Below are positions 24,701 to 36,400 of a DNA stretch of 64,000 nt, in pieces. The notes under the pieces are model-generated. The model was given only the letters and a program-made list of their open reading frames with translations. It was not told the origin of the DNA and searched no databases. The translations under genes and the position numbers were made by a program. The DNA is taken from NCBI RefSeq assembly GCF_041146795.1, contig NC_135175.1:24569075-24633074 (forward strand), in the 5' to 3' direction. This DNA is from Maylandia zebra (taxonomy: Eukaryota > Chordata > Actinopteri > Cichliformes > Cichlidae). Within the stretch, counting starts at the first letter, position 1. Every line of letters starts with the position of its first letter.

Positions 24701-27700
24701 TAGGAGGATTTATGGAAACAAAATGAAGTCATCGAAAAACCTTAAAAAGAGACCAGCACAAAACAGGGACAGAGGTGTTACAGCAAAGAGCTCAGAAGTG
24801 TCAGATGAGACAACAAGAAGCACAGACAAAGATTCAAATGTGCAATCAGTATTAAAAAAATCCATAGAGAGAGTTTCTTTTGATACAAGCCAGATGAATG
24901 TTTCTCCCAATGAAGTCAGCCAGATACGGGGAATACTAACACGGCAGACATCGATGCATGTGGAGAAAAGGAGCGAAAACGAGCCCGATGATATTAATGG
25001 AAGCGTGTTGCCTGCTTTTAACACCTCCAGCGCTGTTACAAATGAATATGTAGAAAGCTGGCTGCAGAAAGCCCACCTCAACCACCCGTCTCACCTGCAT
25101 GAGGAACGTCAAAAACTGGAAGCAGAAAATGGCAAGTATAAAGAGCCTAAAAATAAGCATGACCTGATCGATGTGGCAGAAGATGTAAAGTGTTCGGAAA
25201 TACAAATGTGTCAAACTTCAGAACCTCCACCAGAGAGTTCACTGGCAACATCTGTCAAACTTAGAGTCCAGTCTTTTGAAAACAAATCGAGTCCACCCGT
25301 CGAGAAAGCTACAGCCAGGCAGCAACTTCATCATTCTCCAAGCACAAAAAACACAGGAAACCAGAAGAACGAATCCCAAAAAGAAGAAATAAACCATCCT
25401 GTGCCACCAAGTGATAAGATCTCAACAGAAACACTGTTAGACAGTGAAGTGGAAAATAAATCAAGCTCAGTCCGGATCTCGTTCCAAAAAGCAACGCCAC
25501 TTAATACGCTTTCAATGGAGCTACCACCGCCACCTCCTCCTGCTGAAAGCACAGAGCTATCAAACACTGAATACTGCACGGAAGATGCGTTATTAGTGAA
25601 CAGCAGCCCATTATACAGGCTCTCATCAGTGAGCAGTGAAGGGACAGATAATAATCCATTACCCATCAGTCCTACGTCATTTAAAGATGACACAACAGCA
25701 TTGCTCTCAAGAACACCCTCTATTAAAAGGGCCCCTTTGGTCAGTAATCTGTCTCTTGAAAGGAAAATGTCAGTGAGAAAGGCTTCTGTTGATAAATATG
25801 CTTTAAGCAGTGAGGCCACTCCAGAGAAGACCACATCATTTACTGAGAACAACACTGTGGGAGGTGATGGCATCTGTTCAACACCATCGGAGCGATCAAT
25901 CGAAGCCCAACTAGAATCGGCACACTGGTCAGGTCTGACGAGCTGCCCGTCGTGTGGTAATTCTGTGTCCCCATCTAGTTTAACATCTGATGAGAGGCTG
26001 TCATCGCCCAGTATCTCATCAAATGATGCATCAGTGCCAAGTAATACCCCATTTAAAGTGAGAGAAATGAGTAAAGAAACTCAAAAAGAGACATCAACAC
26101 CTAAGATCCTGGTGAAAAAAGCAAAAGCAAAAACCAGCCCATCTCCAGAGAGGAAGTTCGAAAACCGCCCCGTGGATAAAACTCTGTCTCCAAACATCAG
26201 ACCACAAAAACATGCAGCTTCAGATGGCAGCCCCTCCACTGAGAGAAAGCAGACTAATAAACCAAAACTGCAAAAGAGACTCTCTCCATATTCCCAGTCT
26301 CTGGACATGGCGTCGCCGCCTGTCAAACACAAGTCAGGTAGAAAGTTGCTCTCCAAAGATCTCTCCTCTGACAACCCATCAGAGCAAACAACTATAAGAC
26401 AAACGACAACATCAATCCTAAGAAAAAATCACCAAACACCACAGTCACTAAATTCAAAAGCCGAGCTGGATAAAATGCTGACCTCTGTCACTTTCATGCC
26501 ACTGGAAGCGGACCAGTGTATTGAAAAGAACGAGACAGAAGGTGAAGCAGCAGATCAAGAGAACCCTGTGACAAACATGCAAATAATAAAGCCATCAAAC
26601 ACTGCAAAGCAGCCAAGCATGAAACCAGTCCTTGAAAAGATTTGCTACTCAATCAAGTCAATAAGACAGATGACTCAAAACAAACGTCCATCCTGTCTGG
26701 AAAAGTCCAACAGCTTGCCAGACTTCTCCTCCCACGTAGCGTCTACGTTTGGCTCCTCATCTAAAGCTCTCCTCGCTTTCTTGGCTGTCATGACCCTCCA
26801 GGAAGGGCTTACAAACTTGAATAGGAATGAGCTGAACGCAAACAGCGTCAGCTGTGCGGAGGCTTTAAAAATGATCGATTCGCTCAGAGAAATTGCCGGA
26901 ATCGAGGATTCCCACAGATTACAGACGAGTTTGTCAAATTTGCAAAAAACGGCCTCAAAGCAGCTCCTGCAGAGCTGGAAGGGCTTTCAGGAACTCAGTG
27001 ACAAATGCAAAAGCCGCAGCTCAACGCCAAATGGTTCAGAGGCAGAACTCCTAACTGGAGAGAACCCCGAACAAGAGCGTGTCGCTGAAGAAAACATTAT
27101 TGACGAGATCATGGATAACCTCGATGTACCGGAGAAGCTGAAGGAGGAACTGGCTTCTCTTTCATTAAGTCCAAAAAGTGAATCTGACATTACAGAGTCG
27201 TCACCTAAAGATAGCAGTAAAGAAATTGCTGATCATTTCTTCAAAGAGAAAGCCGCCACTGTTTTGGATTCCACACCAGATGATAAAGTGGATGTGGATG
27301 TAAGGTCCATCATTAAGCAAACACAACAATCTGGAGCAGACAAATCTCACCTGATGGCAGAGGAAGCAAAGGACAAACCGACAATCCCAACCACTAAAGA
27401 CAATGATCCACCAGCTAACCCTACTGTTACTGAAGAAAAGTGGCTTCACAGTAAAGCATCGATGCTACAAGAGAACAAGGAGGACTTGCAGTCATGTCAG
27501 GACACATCAAGGGAGAATATCATCAAAGTAGAAGTCGGGAGTAAGAAAAATTTCAAGAAGGACTCAGGTGCAGATGATGAAGGGCAGAAAAAGAACTCAA
27601 GTGCCAGTAAAGAATTAGCAGAAAGAGGGAGTTGTAAGCAAAGTGTGATCAGTTCAGATGCAGGTGAGCTGAAGAGCTCAGGGGACGAGTCGGAAACTTC

Positions 27701-29834
27701 ATGTGAGGAGATCAAACACGAGAGTATCGAGGGTGAAGACCTGTCCAAACCTGAAAGTCCCTCTGAAGAGGAAGATAGCAAGCTACCAAGCCCCAGCCAA
27801 TACGTGGAACTAAATGTAAGAGAGGAGAAAAGCATAACCAGCCAAGACAGAGAAAATCGGACAAAGGTCACATGTACCGAGATGAGCAAAGGTGACTCGT
27901 CTGCCCCTGTGTGTCAGCCCAGCTCTGAGAAGGAACACCCGAGCCAAACATACAGCATGGGACTGACGGATGAAAGCACCGGAAACTCAGACATGGATGA
28001 GCCATCTTCAGAGGAAGAGCAGCCAGAGGTTGATAGCAAGAAGCTGCAAGTTATTGTTGAAGAAAGCACTGAGGAAGAGCAGGAGGACATGGAGGCGAAA
28101 CAGCTTTGTGACCTTCCAGATGATCGCGAGCAAAAGAAAAGAGCTTCATCGTCTTTAACAGCTTTGATTGAAGAGCCAAATGAAGACAAGGTTAGCTCAG
28201 AAGATGAGGACCCTTACATTGAGGAGACATATATTTATGACAGGACAAACAGTGAGAGCACGCATAGCAATTTAATAGAAAATCAGACTTTAGAAAAAGA
28301 GAGTTGTGGGTTTAATGCAGACGATGATAGCGGGAACGATCACAACAGCTTTGAAGAGCACGCAGATGAAGAGGAGCCGAAGGTCCAAGAGGAAAAAATC
28401 ACCAGCTCAATTGAAGAGTTAAGTTACTATGAAAAAGAGTCCAGCTCAGAGGAGGAAAAAGCTCATGTGGACAGATATAAAGGAGAAACTGTAACCGACC
28501 AAGCAGCTCCTGCACTGGCAACACAGTCTGAAGGCACTACCTCTGAAAAGTCTGTGGAGAAGGTCCAGTCTGAAGAAATGATTTCCCAGTCAGTTGCAGA
28601 GAGAGTAATTCTTCTAGAAAAGCGAGTTGCTGATGCAGAGAAAAGAAAAAGCACAACAAAAAGTTCTGCAGTCAGATTTTACTCGCAAAAAGAGGCCCCT
28701 CAGGACTCAGGCGACGAGGATTCACCCTGTGAATCACCCACATCTCAGGTGACTCTCTGCACCCGATCAGCTCCCCAGTCGTCATTATCCTTCAGCTACG
28801 ACTCCAGTGGCGTTATAACCACCGAGCCCGAAGGCAGCAGGGTCAGATCCATCAGGGAGATGTTCTTAGCCAGGAGCGCCACCAACATCCAGCAAACTCG
28901 TTTCCCAATTCCTCACACATCAGAGCTGGCTGAGCTAAGAGCCGAGACCTCCGTCAGTGGTGGATATCAATCTCAGACTTCAAGCGAACTGTCGAGTGGG
29001 GAAGATGATTCGGCGCGGAAATCCATCACTAAAGGCTTCGTGAGGAGGACAATCGAAAGGCTTTACGGCAAGAAGGATGCTAATACTGCTGAGGAAGCAA
29101 GTGAAAGGCCCCCATCTGAGCCAAAGCAGGAGAAAAATGGACAGTCGGGCATCCTCGCTTCCTTCCACACAGCCCGATCCAAAGCAATGTCTGAGGTCTC
29201 ATACTTCTACTCCACAAATGCCCTCGACACCTTAAGCGAAGCGACGAGATGCATCGCTTTTAATGCACAGGTCGGGCCCGGCGACAGCATTCCCATTGAT
29301 AACGGACGCTGGCTGCTTAGAGACAACACCCTCATCCGAAAGTCTGTTTCAGATCCAATTGGAATCAACAAATCTTTTACAAACACTCCTGAAGGCAAAG
29401 GAGCGTTTGAGGACACAGAGGAGAAAAGTCCCTATTCTCTGTTCGCCACAAAACCTGAACCAGAAGAAGACAAGACCAAACTGCTTTCCGGGAAGTGCAC
29501 CTACTTTTCTTTGCCCCACGGCAGCGAGTCGGACATATATCAGGACGAGCTGAGCACGGTGAGCAAAAGCAGCGCATATGACGACAGCATCACAGAGGAA
29601 AAGGACAGCTCAGAAGACACCAAGACGTGGGCCGAGAGGAACGGCATGCTGCCTGCTGACTTTAAGATGATGGACAACAAAGTGCACCCAATGATGGAGC
29701 CTCAACCTGAAGGCGAAGTTGTAGTGGTGGTGCAGCCTGGAAAAGCTCAGGGTGTCGTTAATAGAAGGCTCCCGGAGCAGGACGTATTAGATGTACTGTA
29801 CAATTTTTGTGGACAGCATTGTCCTTTACTGTAA
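21787..29834 (+). CDS. rp1: RP1 axonemal microtubule-associated protein (retinitis pigmentosa 1)
   Basis: Three coding exons, 21787-22431, 22829-22985 and 23398-29834, join in phase to 2412 aa. The ATG lies ten bases after a polypyrimidine-CAG acceptor, so a non-coding first exon lies further upstream, as in human RP1. Residues about 37-118 are the first doublecortin domain (RVCFYKSGDPQFNGLRLVI, VPLPFGVRNITTPRG) and about 164-243 the second (LLVFRNGDP, VVKLHTPDGRR, VVAVGREPFRPANY). These bind microtubules in the photoreceptor connecting cilium and outer-segment axoneme, where RP1 organises disc stacking. After them come the RP1 signature around residue 338 (IEKSFQVNQDGSMTVEMKV), a long disordered region, GFVRRTIERLYGK at about 2147 and a final CGQHC. 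Human RP1 is 2156 aa and continues past CGQHC; this protein stops two residues later. sox17 adjacency supports rp1 rather than rp1l1. Both introns (397 and 412 bp) are plain. Confidence 0.96.
23398..29834 (+). CDS. rp1: rp1 large terminal coding exon
   Basis: A single 6.4-kb open exon carries residues 268-2412, as the last exon of human RP1 does. The acceptor follows an uninterrupted T tract and CTCCTTGAAAAG; joining the last base of the previous exon gives CGT and the reading KKKSRNFSSSSERY. Notable segments are a basic stretch near residues 620-710, a six-proline run at about 975, and a Ser/Glu-rich acidic domain at about 1694-1955 with many SSEEE or SEEE casein-kinase-2-type sites. Conserved blocks at the end are FVRRTIERLYGK, DNGRWLLRDNTLI, YFSLPHGSESD and LDVLYNFCGQHC. 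All other long frames over this exon are shadows. Confidence 0.95.
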
Positions 29835-30512
29835 AAGGGGCAGCTTTTTTTCACATAATCACAGAATATGGACGAAACAAGTGTTCATTATTAGGCCACA
29901 GTGAGAAATATTTTCTTTGGTGCCTACTTTTTTGCTGTTGCCATAGCTTTGGCATAATACACTATCATATGTCAAGTCTTTTGAGCCAATGCCAAGTGTG
30001 TAACAATGCGTCACAGATGCACAAGCTAGCGGATTAACCCTTTTCAACCCTTGCATTTGCCCGTGTGTAACAAGACCTTGTGCTTCGACTTGTCTTTTTA
30101 TATTGCTTGTTCAGTACACAGAAAAAACAGTTTGATACATCAAGTGTATATTTGCCATTTTACACTCCAGAGCAGCTCTTCTCACCCTATAGGTTGCCTG
30201 TCAAAACAAGCACTCAGAGCATTACTGTAATCTCGTTTTAAAACTCTAAACACTTTAAGTCCCAAGCAGATGTCAGGCAACCCCGCAGAGTGAACAGGTC
30301 AGTTTGTGGCCTGGAACTCAAATTCTGTACTATACATATTGTATCAGTTGACTACAGTGTAAATAGGACCTTTCCTGGTTTTCGCTTAGTATCCATAGCT
30401 TAATGCATATTTGCAATAACCTGGTTTCTATCATTAGGACAAACTGTGTTATGGTTTACGATGTGGCAGCTGTGATGTTTCTGTCTTTTAAAATTGACAT
30501 TTAAGAATTAAA
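29835..30512 (+). terminator. rp1 3' UTR, Pumilio-like site and poly(A) signal
   Basis: After the TAA the sequence is AT-rich and non-coding. TGTAAATA at 30358-30365 matches the Pumilio recognition element. The best poly(A) hexamer is the variant ATTAAA at 30507-30512, followed by a T-rich downstream tract (TGTTCGTCTTCTATTTTTC). No AATAAA is seen before it. Confidence 0.5.
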
Positions 30513-30539
30513 AGTATGTGTTTCCAAATGTTCGTCTTC

Positions 30540-33419
30540 TATTTTTCACTTCTTTTACACTAAACTCAGTCCAGATTATTTTTATAGATCCTGGGTGATT
30601 AATGTCTTGGAGATTAGCCTTTTTTGGTGAGTAAAAGTGTAAAGGCCGAGGTGGGCGTCGTGTTACAGACACCTCAAGAAGCTCAGCTCGCTTGTTTTCT
30701 CTTGCTGATTAGCATCAGCAGATTTCTGAAGAGGAGCGGAGACCTCTGTTTTCTCACTCTGTTTGAGGAAGCATTTGTGTTGTTCTAAGGCTGTTTTGTT
30801 TCTCAGAAGTTGCCATCGAGCTGGCCCGTGTTGTGACAGGAGCGTCTAGGAATGCGCTAAGAGGGGAGTGTTTACACGTGCAACTACAAAGAGAAAACAC
30901 AGCAGCCAGACATTTCCCACAATTTGAGACGATTTAAGACTATCTTTTCTGCTGAAGTTGATTTTTACATCAAAGCAAAGAAGGGTAAAAATCCTTCGAC
31001 TATCACCGAACACAGATGCACCAGGACGATGATCACTAGATGGCATTACTCATAAAAAAAAACAGGGTCACGGGCAATTAAAGCAGACCTAGTATGCTGA
31101 TTTACAGCTACGTATATTTATTTTCAATCTTAGTATAGTAGCTTTGCATGATTCACTATTGAAAATAATCCTTGTTTATCTTATACTAAGCTCAGATCAC
31201 GGTCTGTACCTCCTTAAACTTTATGTTTGAACAGCAAGTGGGTGGGGCTTCTGTGCCTGAGATGACCACATTAGGGACATCCACACTCGCTGACATCGCT
31301 GAGAGTCGAGTCAGAAAAAAACGGTCTAAAACTGAGTGATTACGACATTAAGCCTAAACTGTTGGTTCAAAGCGAGTATTTGCACATACAATCAATCAAC
31401 TTGAACATGCTGTTCAACTGTTTGTTAAGCTAAATGTCTGTTAGAGGTCAGAGGAGAATGGCCAGACTGCTCTGAGCTGACAGGAAGGAAACAATAACTC
31501 AAACACTTATTACAAGCAAGTTATGCAGAAGAGCATCTCAGAAGGACTGCAGCGGCAGAAGACCACACTCTGGAAACTGACTATACAAACAGTCTAACCA
31601 AAATCAGAAAAAGGGTTTCTGGTCTTAGGAGTTTTCATTAGGATCAGAATTTGACATAAAAATAAAAGCATGGATCCACCCCGCCTTCCAGTAACATTTC
31701 AGGCTGCTGATGGTGTGAGGATGTGGGACTTTTAATAGCAACTGGGCATCACCGAATCACCACAGAATTGCTGCTGACCATGTCCATTTGACCACAGTGT
31801 TCCCATCTTCTCATGGCTGCTTCCATGTCACAAAATTCAAATGATCACAAACATATTTCTTGAACATGACTCTTAATCAAGAGCTTGCTGAATTAAAATG
31901 GACCAAAATCTCTGAGGAATGTCGTTGATTCTAAGCCACAAAGAATTGAGGCAAAAGACTGGTAAGATGTACCCAATAAAATGGCCAGCGAGTGTATACT
32001 GACCTCGTTATTTGAAACTCTTTTAATATCAGAAGCCATGACTATAACAGCATTTACATGACAGAAAATTAGGAAAAATCCATACAAGGTCAAAAGCAGC
32101 TAATCAGAAACACCAAAAATGTTTTACATTTTACTTTTATTTAAATAAATATTTACATAACAGCTTCGTATAAATCAAATGTCTTTTTCTTACACAACCA
32201 CATCGTTCTAAAATCAACCGCTTTAACAAGGAGGAAGAAGAAAATAAGAGGTGGATTACGATGATACTGTTAATCTGAAGAGAGGCGGGTTAATCTAAAC
32301 CCCTCATGTTGATCACTGAGCAAATATCCCTGTTTTCAATCATAAAGGCTGAACCTGGTTGATATTTACCTTCACTCAAACACCATTTAACACGTGACAC
32401 TTAAGAACTTGCCCATCTTTCATTATAAATCTTGTTATACTATGCATAAATCTACATGATAATTTGATATACATTTTAATTCATTGTTACTAAGGAATAG
32501 GAAGATGATAATCTACACTATTGGAATAAAAAAACAAAGCCAGATGCTACTTAAGAAGAACATGTGGCTAAAAAAGTAAAGAAAATAAATCAACAACTTA
32601 AGTCACACATGATTCATTCAGGCACAAACAAAGCAAAAGACAGCCTTGGTGAAATTTAAAGACACCACTCATACAGTTTAGGCTATAACGCCTCGCTAAA
32701 CGGTGTACAGTATATGGCTCGGCTTGAGGGAAAAAAAGTCAGGTAATGTGATCTCAGAAGATCGGAGCACACAAATAATGCCCAAGCTACAGTTCTAACC
32801 CACATCTCTCTAATCAAGGTGTCGAAATTGTTTCTGAAATACTACAATAAAAACATGACAGTGAAATCAAAGTGTAGGAAACACAGCTTAACCCCTCAAA
32901 AGAAATTGTGCAGTTGTGCCCTTCAGGGATTATCGACGTCGCTTAAACACATCTGGAGACAACGGCAGCTTAACACACTCCACTACAGGAAACGGGTGTA
33001 AAAATGACAAAAACCGACTGAGGAACAAACTTGCAAATAACCATTTGTTTAATGCAGCAGGTTGATGGTTACGCTTCACGAGGATTCAAAAGATAAAACG
33101 ATAAAATGCTCTTTGTTTTCTATTGCTGTCAGGTCATGCATGTAAACTCTATTCTCCTAATAAAACCAATTGTTTACTTAAAAATGTATAAAGAAAATAC
33201 TCTTTTTCTTCAAAATACTATGCGGGGAAGGATTAAAGGGTGAAATATCATGTTTCAACAACACCTCGTTGTTTTCATCCTGAGATTTGAACCAATGTGT
33301 AACCCCTCCGAGGAGGTTTTTCTTTTTAAAACACACGTGAAGATTCAGTGTTTGGTGAGGATGTCCCACTGGTCGGTGAGCGTCTCAGATGAAGCCATCG
33401 TTACGGTATCCGAAGACCG
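30540..33419. other. Convergent intergenic region between rp1 and esco1, including esco1 3' UTR
   Basis: rp1 and esco1 point toward each other here. Apart from the lineage-B Tc1 remnant at 31.4-32.0 kb, nothing is recognisable. On the minus strand the esco1 3' UTR probably runs from 33419 toward an AATAAA (reverse complement of TTTATT) near 32.14 kb, which would make it about 1.3 kb long; the exact end is uncertain. Confidence 0.45.
31405..31998 (+). mobile_element. Tc1-like transposon remnant (lineage B, copy 2)
   Basis: Shares with the 15.7-kb copy the stretch reading RMARL(L)-type coding sequence (AGGAGAATGGCCAGACTGCT) and the AAGCATGGATCCACCC region, and ends with CCAATAAAATGGCCAGCGAG then TGTATA, the right terminal repeat next to a TA target. 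The 5' third is missing or unrecognisable, and several internal deletions and stops show it is dead. The left boundary is approximate. Confidence 0.75.
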
Positions 33420-36400
33420 TCATACTGCTTGGGTTTTGGGTTGGTGCGAGCGTGTCCCGCTCACAAAGTTATAAACCAAAAACTGGGAAGTGCCAAAATA
33501 ATGCGTGGCGAAGAGTTTCCCGTCGGGAGTGGGGTCGGAGAAGGCGATCTCATCTTTGCTCAGGTATGAACCGTATATGAAATTATTCCTGTGCAGAAAA
33601 ACAAACAAATACGAGTTGCATTAATATGACTTTGATTGTGTGTGTGTGTGTGTGTGTGTGATGATGACGATGAAATGACTGGCGGTTTGCAGCCGTACTG
33701 ACCGGAGGCACTCGAGCATGCGCGAAGCGATGCCCTGACGTCTCATCACGCTGACCACCCAGATGCGACTGATGCCGCAGATGGCAGGCTCTGGCGTTGT
33801 GGAGCAGCACCAAGCTCTCTGACGTTCAAACATCAACTTCTCTCCCTCCGAACCCTCTGGCATGGGCTCTTCAATCACCCTGTACCCCTGTGAGCATGCA
33901 CAATCCTCAGTAAACGTCACAGAATAAACGGACACTTACTGATAGCAGCGGTCGAACATCTGTTTATTGTATTATATCCATTTGGTCTGTCTAAATGCTC
34001 AGATACCTTAAAACTGTTACATGAGGAAGAAAGAAAGATTAGAAACACAAAACGCAATATTTTAGTTCATATTTTAAGCTATTTTAAACATCTGTATCAG
34101 CCAAGAATTTCATTTAATTTTTACATGATGATCATTCACAAATGTGCTCATCATCATCTCTTACCTCTTGTATGTGCTCAGCTATGAGACACCCAGCCAC
34201 TTTCTTGTCATTAGAGATAAAGAGGAAGGTTTTGGTCTTTGAGGGACACTTGGTCTCCACCTGCTGGAAGCCGAGGTCATTGTCCACCATCTCCCGGATC
34301 TCCTCAACCTGAGGAACAGATTATTGTACATCCAAGAATCAGTATGCTAATGCAGGGATGATAAATATTGGAGCATATCTAAGGATACAGTCCAAGTGAG
34401 ACTTGAGCACTTTTTTTTTTTTTTTTCAAAGGCAGGGCAGACTTGGAGTATTGGTGTCACATTTACAAATGCAAGCTGAAAAACTGAGATACCCGGTTTT
34501 AAATTTCAGGAAAATATAACGAGCTAATCCAGATCCAGGCATTCTTGTGATGTGCTTTTCAGCCTTAGCAGAGGTTATGCAGTCTGTCTGCTCACATTTC
34601 AGCTGTTTACAGCTCTTTAAATTATTAAGTGCATAAGGGTGAATTCTCTGCTCAGACTCAGACAAACGCAGCAAAGTTGGCTGCTTACGTCACACAGAGA
34701 CCCACAAACATGAATGAGCATTTTACTTGCTGAAGACAAAAACTGAGCGATGAAAGACCCTACAACAGTAAATAGCTTCAGTAAAAGCTTTGAGTTTCAG
34801 ACCTTAGGCCCGAGCCACACAGGCCTAGAGACTGGCAAGGGATTCCCAGGTAACTGCTCGTTGCTAGCGGAAAAAAATTACCCAATCAGTTGGCGAGTTG
34901 TTGAAGGCTATTGCTGAATGAAATGCAAACACTCACCAAAAACTCACTAAAAAAGAAAAGAAAACATCCACCTTCAAAGCAAAGCCTTCACCCTTTAAAA
35001 TATATTGGTTGCACCTCGACCCAACTAGAAAGAATGGCCCAGGACAGAAATCTCTTGAGATCTACCTGTGGCACCCCATACCCTGGGAGGGGTGGCGGGC
35101 AATAGTAGTAGTAGTAAATTACGACTTTTACTTTGAAGGGGAACATTCTCTGTTTCTGGTTTGTGTCCCACTTTCTCAAGTTTAACTTCAGCTTAGTGCT
35201 CAGTTATCAATTTGCAGGCAAGTCAACGTCTTCCTGTGTGATACTGCAAATGTTGGTATTGAACCAATACTAAGTAAATACAGAGCCAATACTAGCGATA
35301 CCAATACTGATACTATTAACTTAAAAAAGCAGCTTATGTAAGGAACAGCAATGTGTCGCGATTTATGAGTCGAATCATCACTAATTTATAAATTCTGAAC
35401 ACATTTTAATGGCCACTAAATTGCTGTGATTTTTACTTTCCAAAGTACAAGCCACTTAGTAATACACACCTTTCAGTTTTTCATGCATTTTGAAACAGTT
35501 TGGTGTTTTTTTAGAAATGTAGAATTTAAATGCCTTCTGTTCTTTAAATGTGCTATAGGCTAGGGATGGGTATCGAAAACCGGTTCTTGTTGAGAACCGG
35601 TTCCACTGTTTCAATTCCTTGCAATTTTTTGCCATTTTTGCAAACGATTCCCTTATCGATTCCAGTCGCCCCAAATGACGTCACCACATTGCGGAGTGTC
35701 ATTTACCTGGCAGGAAACATGGCGGCTCAAACGCTAAAAAGTTTGGTTATACTTTACGAGAACGGATTACAACAGGGCGCCTTGCAATACTTGCAAAGTA
35801 GATATTTCATTTAAGGGAGGAAACACTACGAATATGCAAAAGCATTTGCTCACAAAACACGTGATGACCTTAAATGAATGTCATGTTTTTAATTCCGCTC
35901 CGGACTCGTGAATCTCAACCCAGCAGCAGCGGTAACGTTTGCACGTCCTCTCCCTTTAATGCAGCAGGTAAATCATCAACTAACAGTGCATATTATGTTA
36001 GCGCGATCTGCCTTATTACAAAACCTGCCATTACTGTGCATTTAGGTGACCATGATGAGAGAGACAGAGTCTGGCTGGCTCAGATGCTGGCAGTTCTCGC
36101 TGCAGTCTGCCGGTAGCGTCTCCTTTCAGGCCAGGATAGACGAATGTCACCGAGCAGTGACTAAGTTTGTGGTAAAAGGCTTGCACCCATTTGCCACAGC
36201 AGATGCCCCCGATTTTCGGTAAGTGAATGTGTTTAATTGTAGGCAGGGACATTACTGGATATTCTTGTGTAATTGCTACAGAATAATTTATGTTATACTT
36301 TGTTATTGCTACAGAAGAATATTTATTTTATTATTTTACATTTACAACTTTTTTTCATGGGGACCCTGTGACACCCCATTGAAGAGCCATAGGCTGGATC

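Noticed and set aside
23278..29577. Minus-strand open frames opposite rp1
   Set aside because: They lie antisense to a well-supported coding exon, have no family similarity and reflect its codon bias.
35548..35814. 88-codon frame in the hAT element as a gene
   Set aside because: It begins in the host flank, crosses the element boundary and has no recognisable domain.
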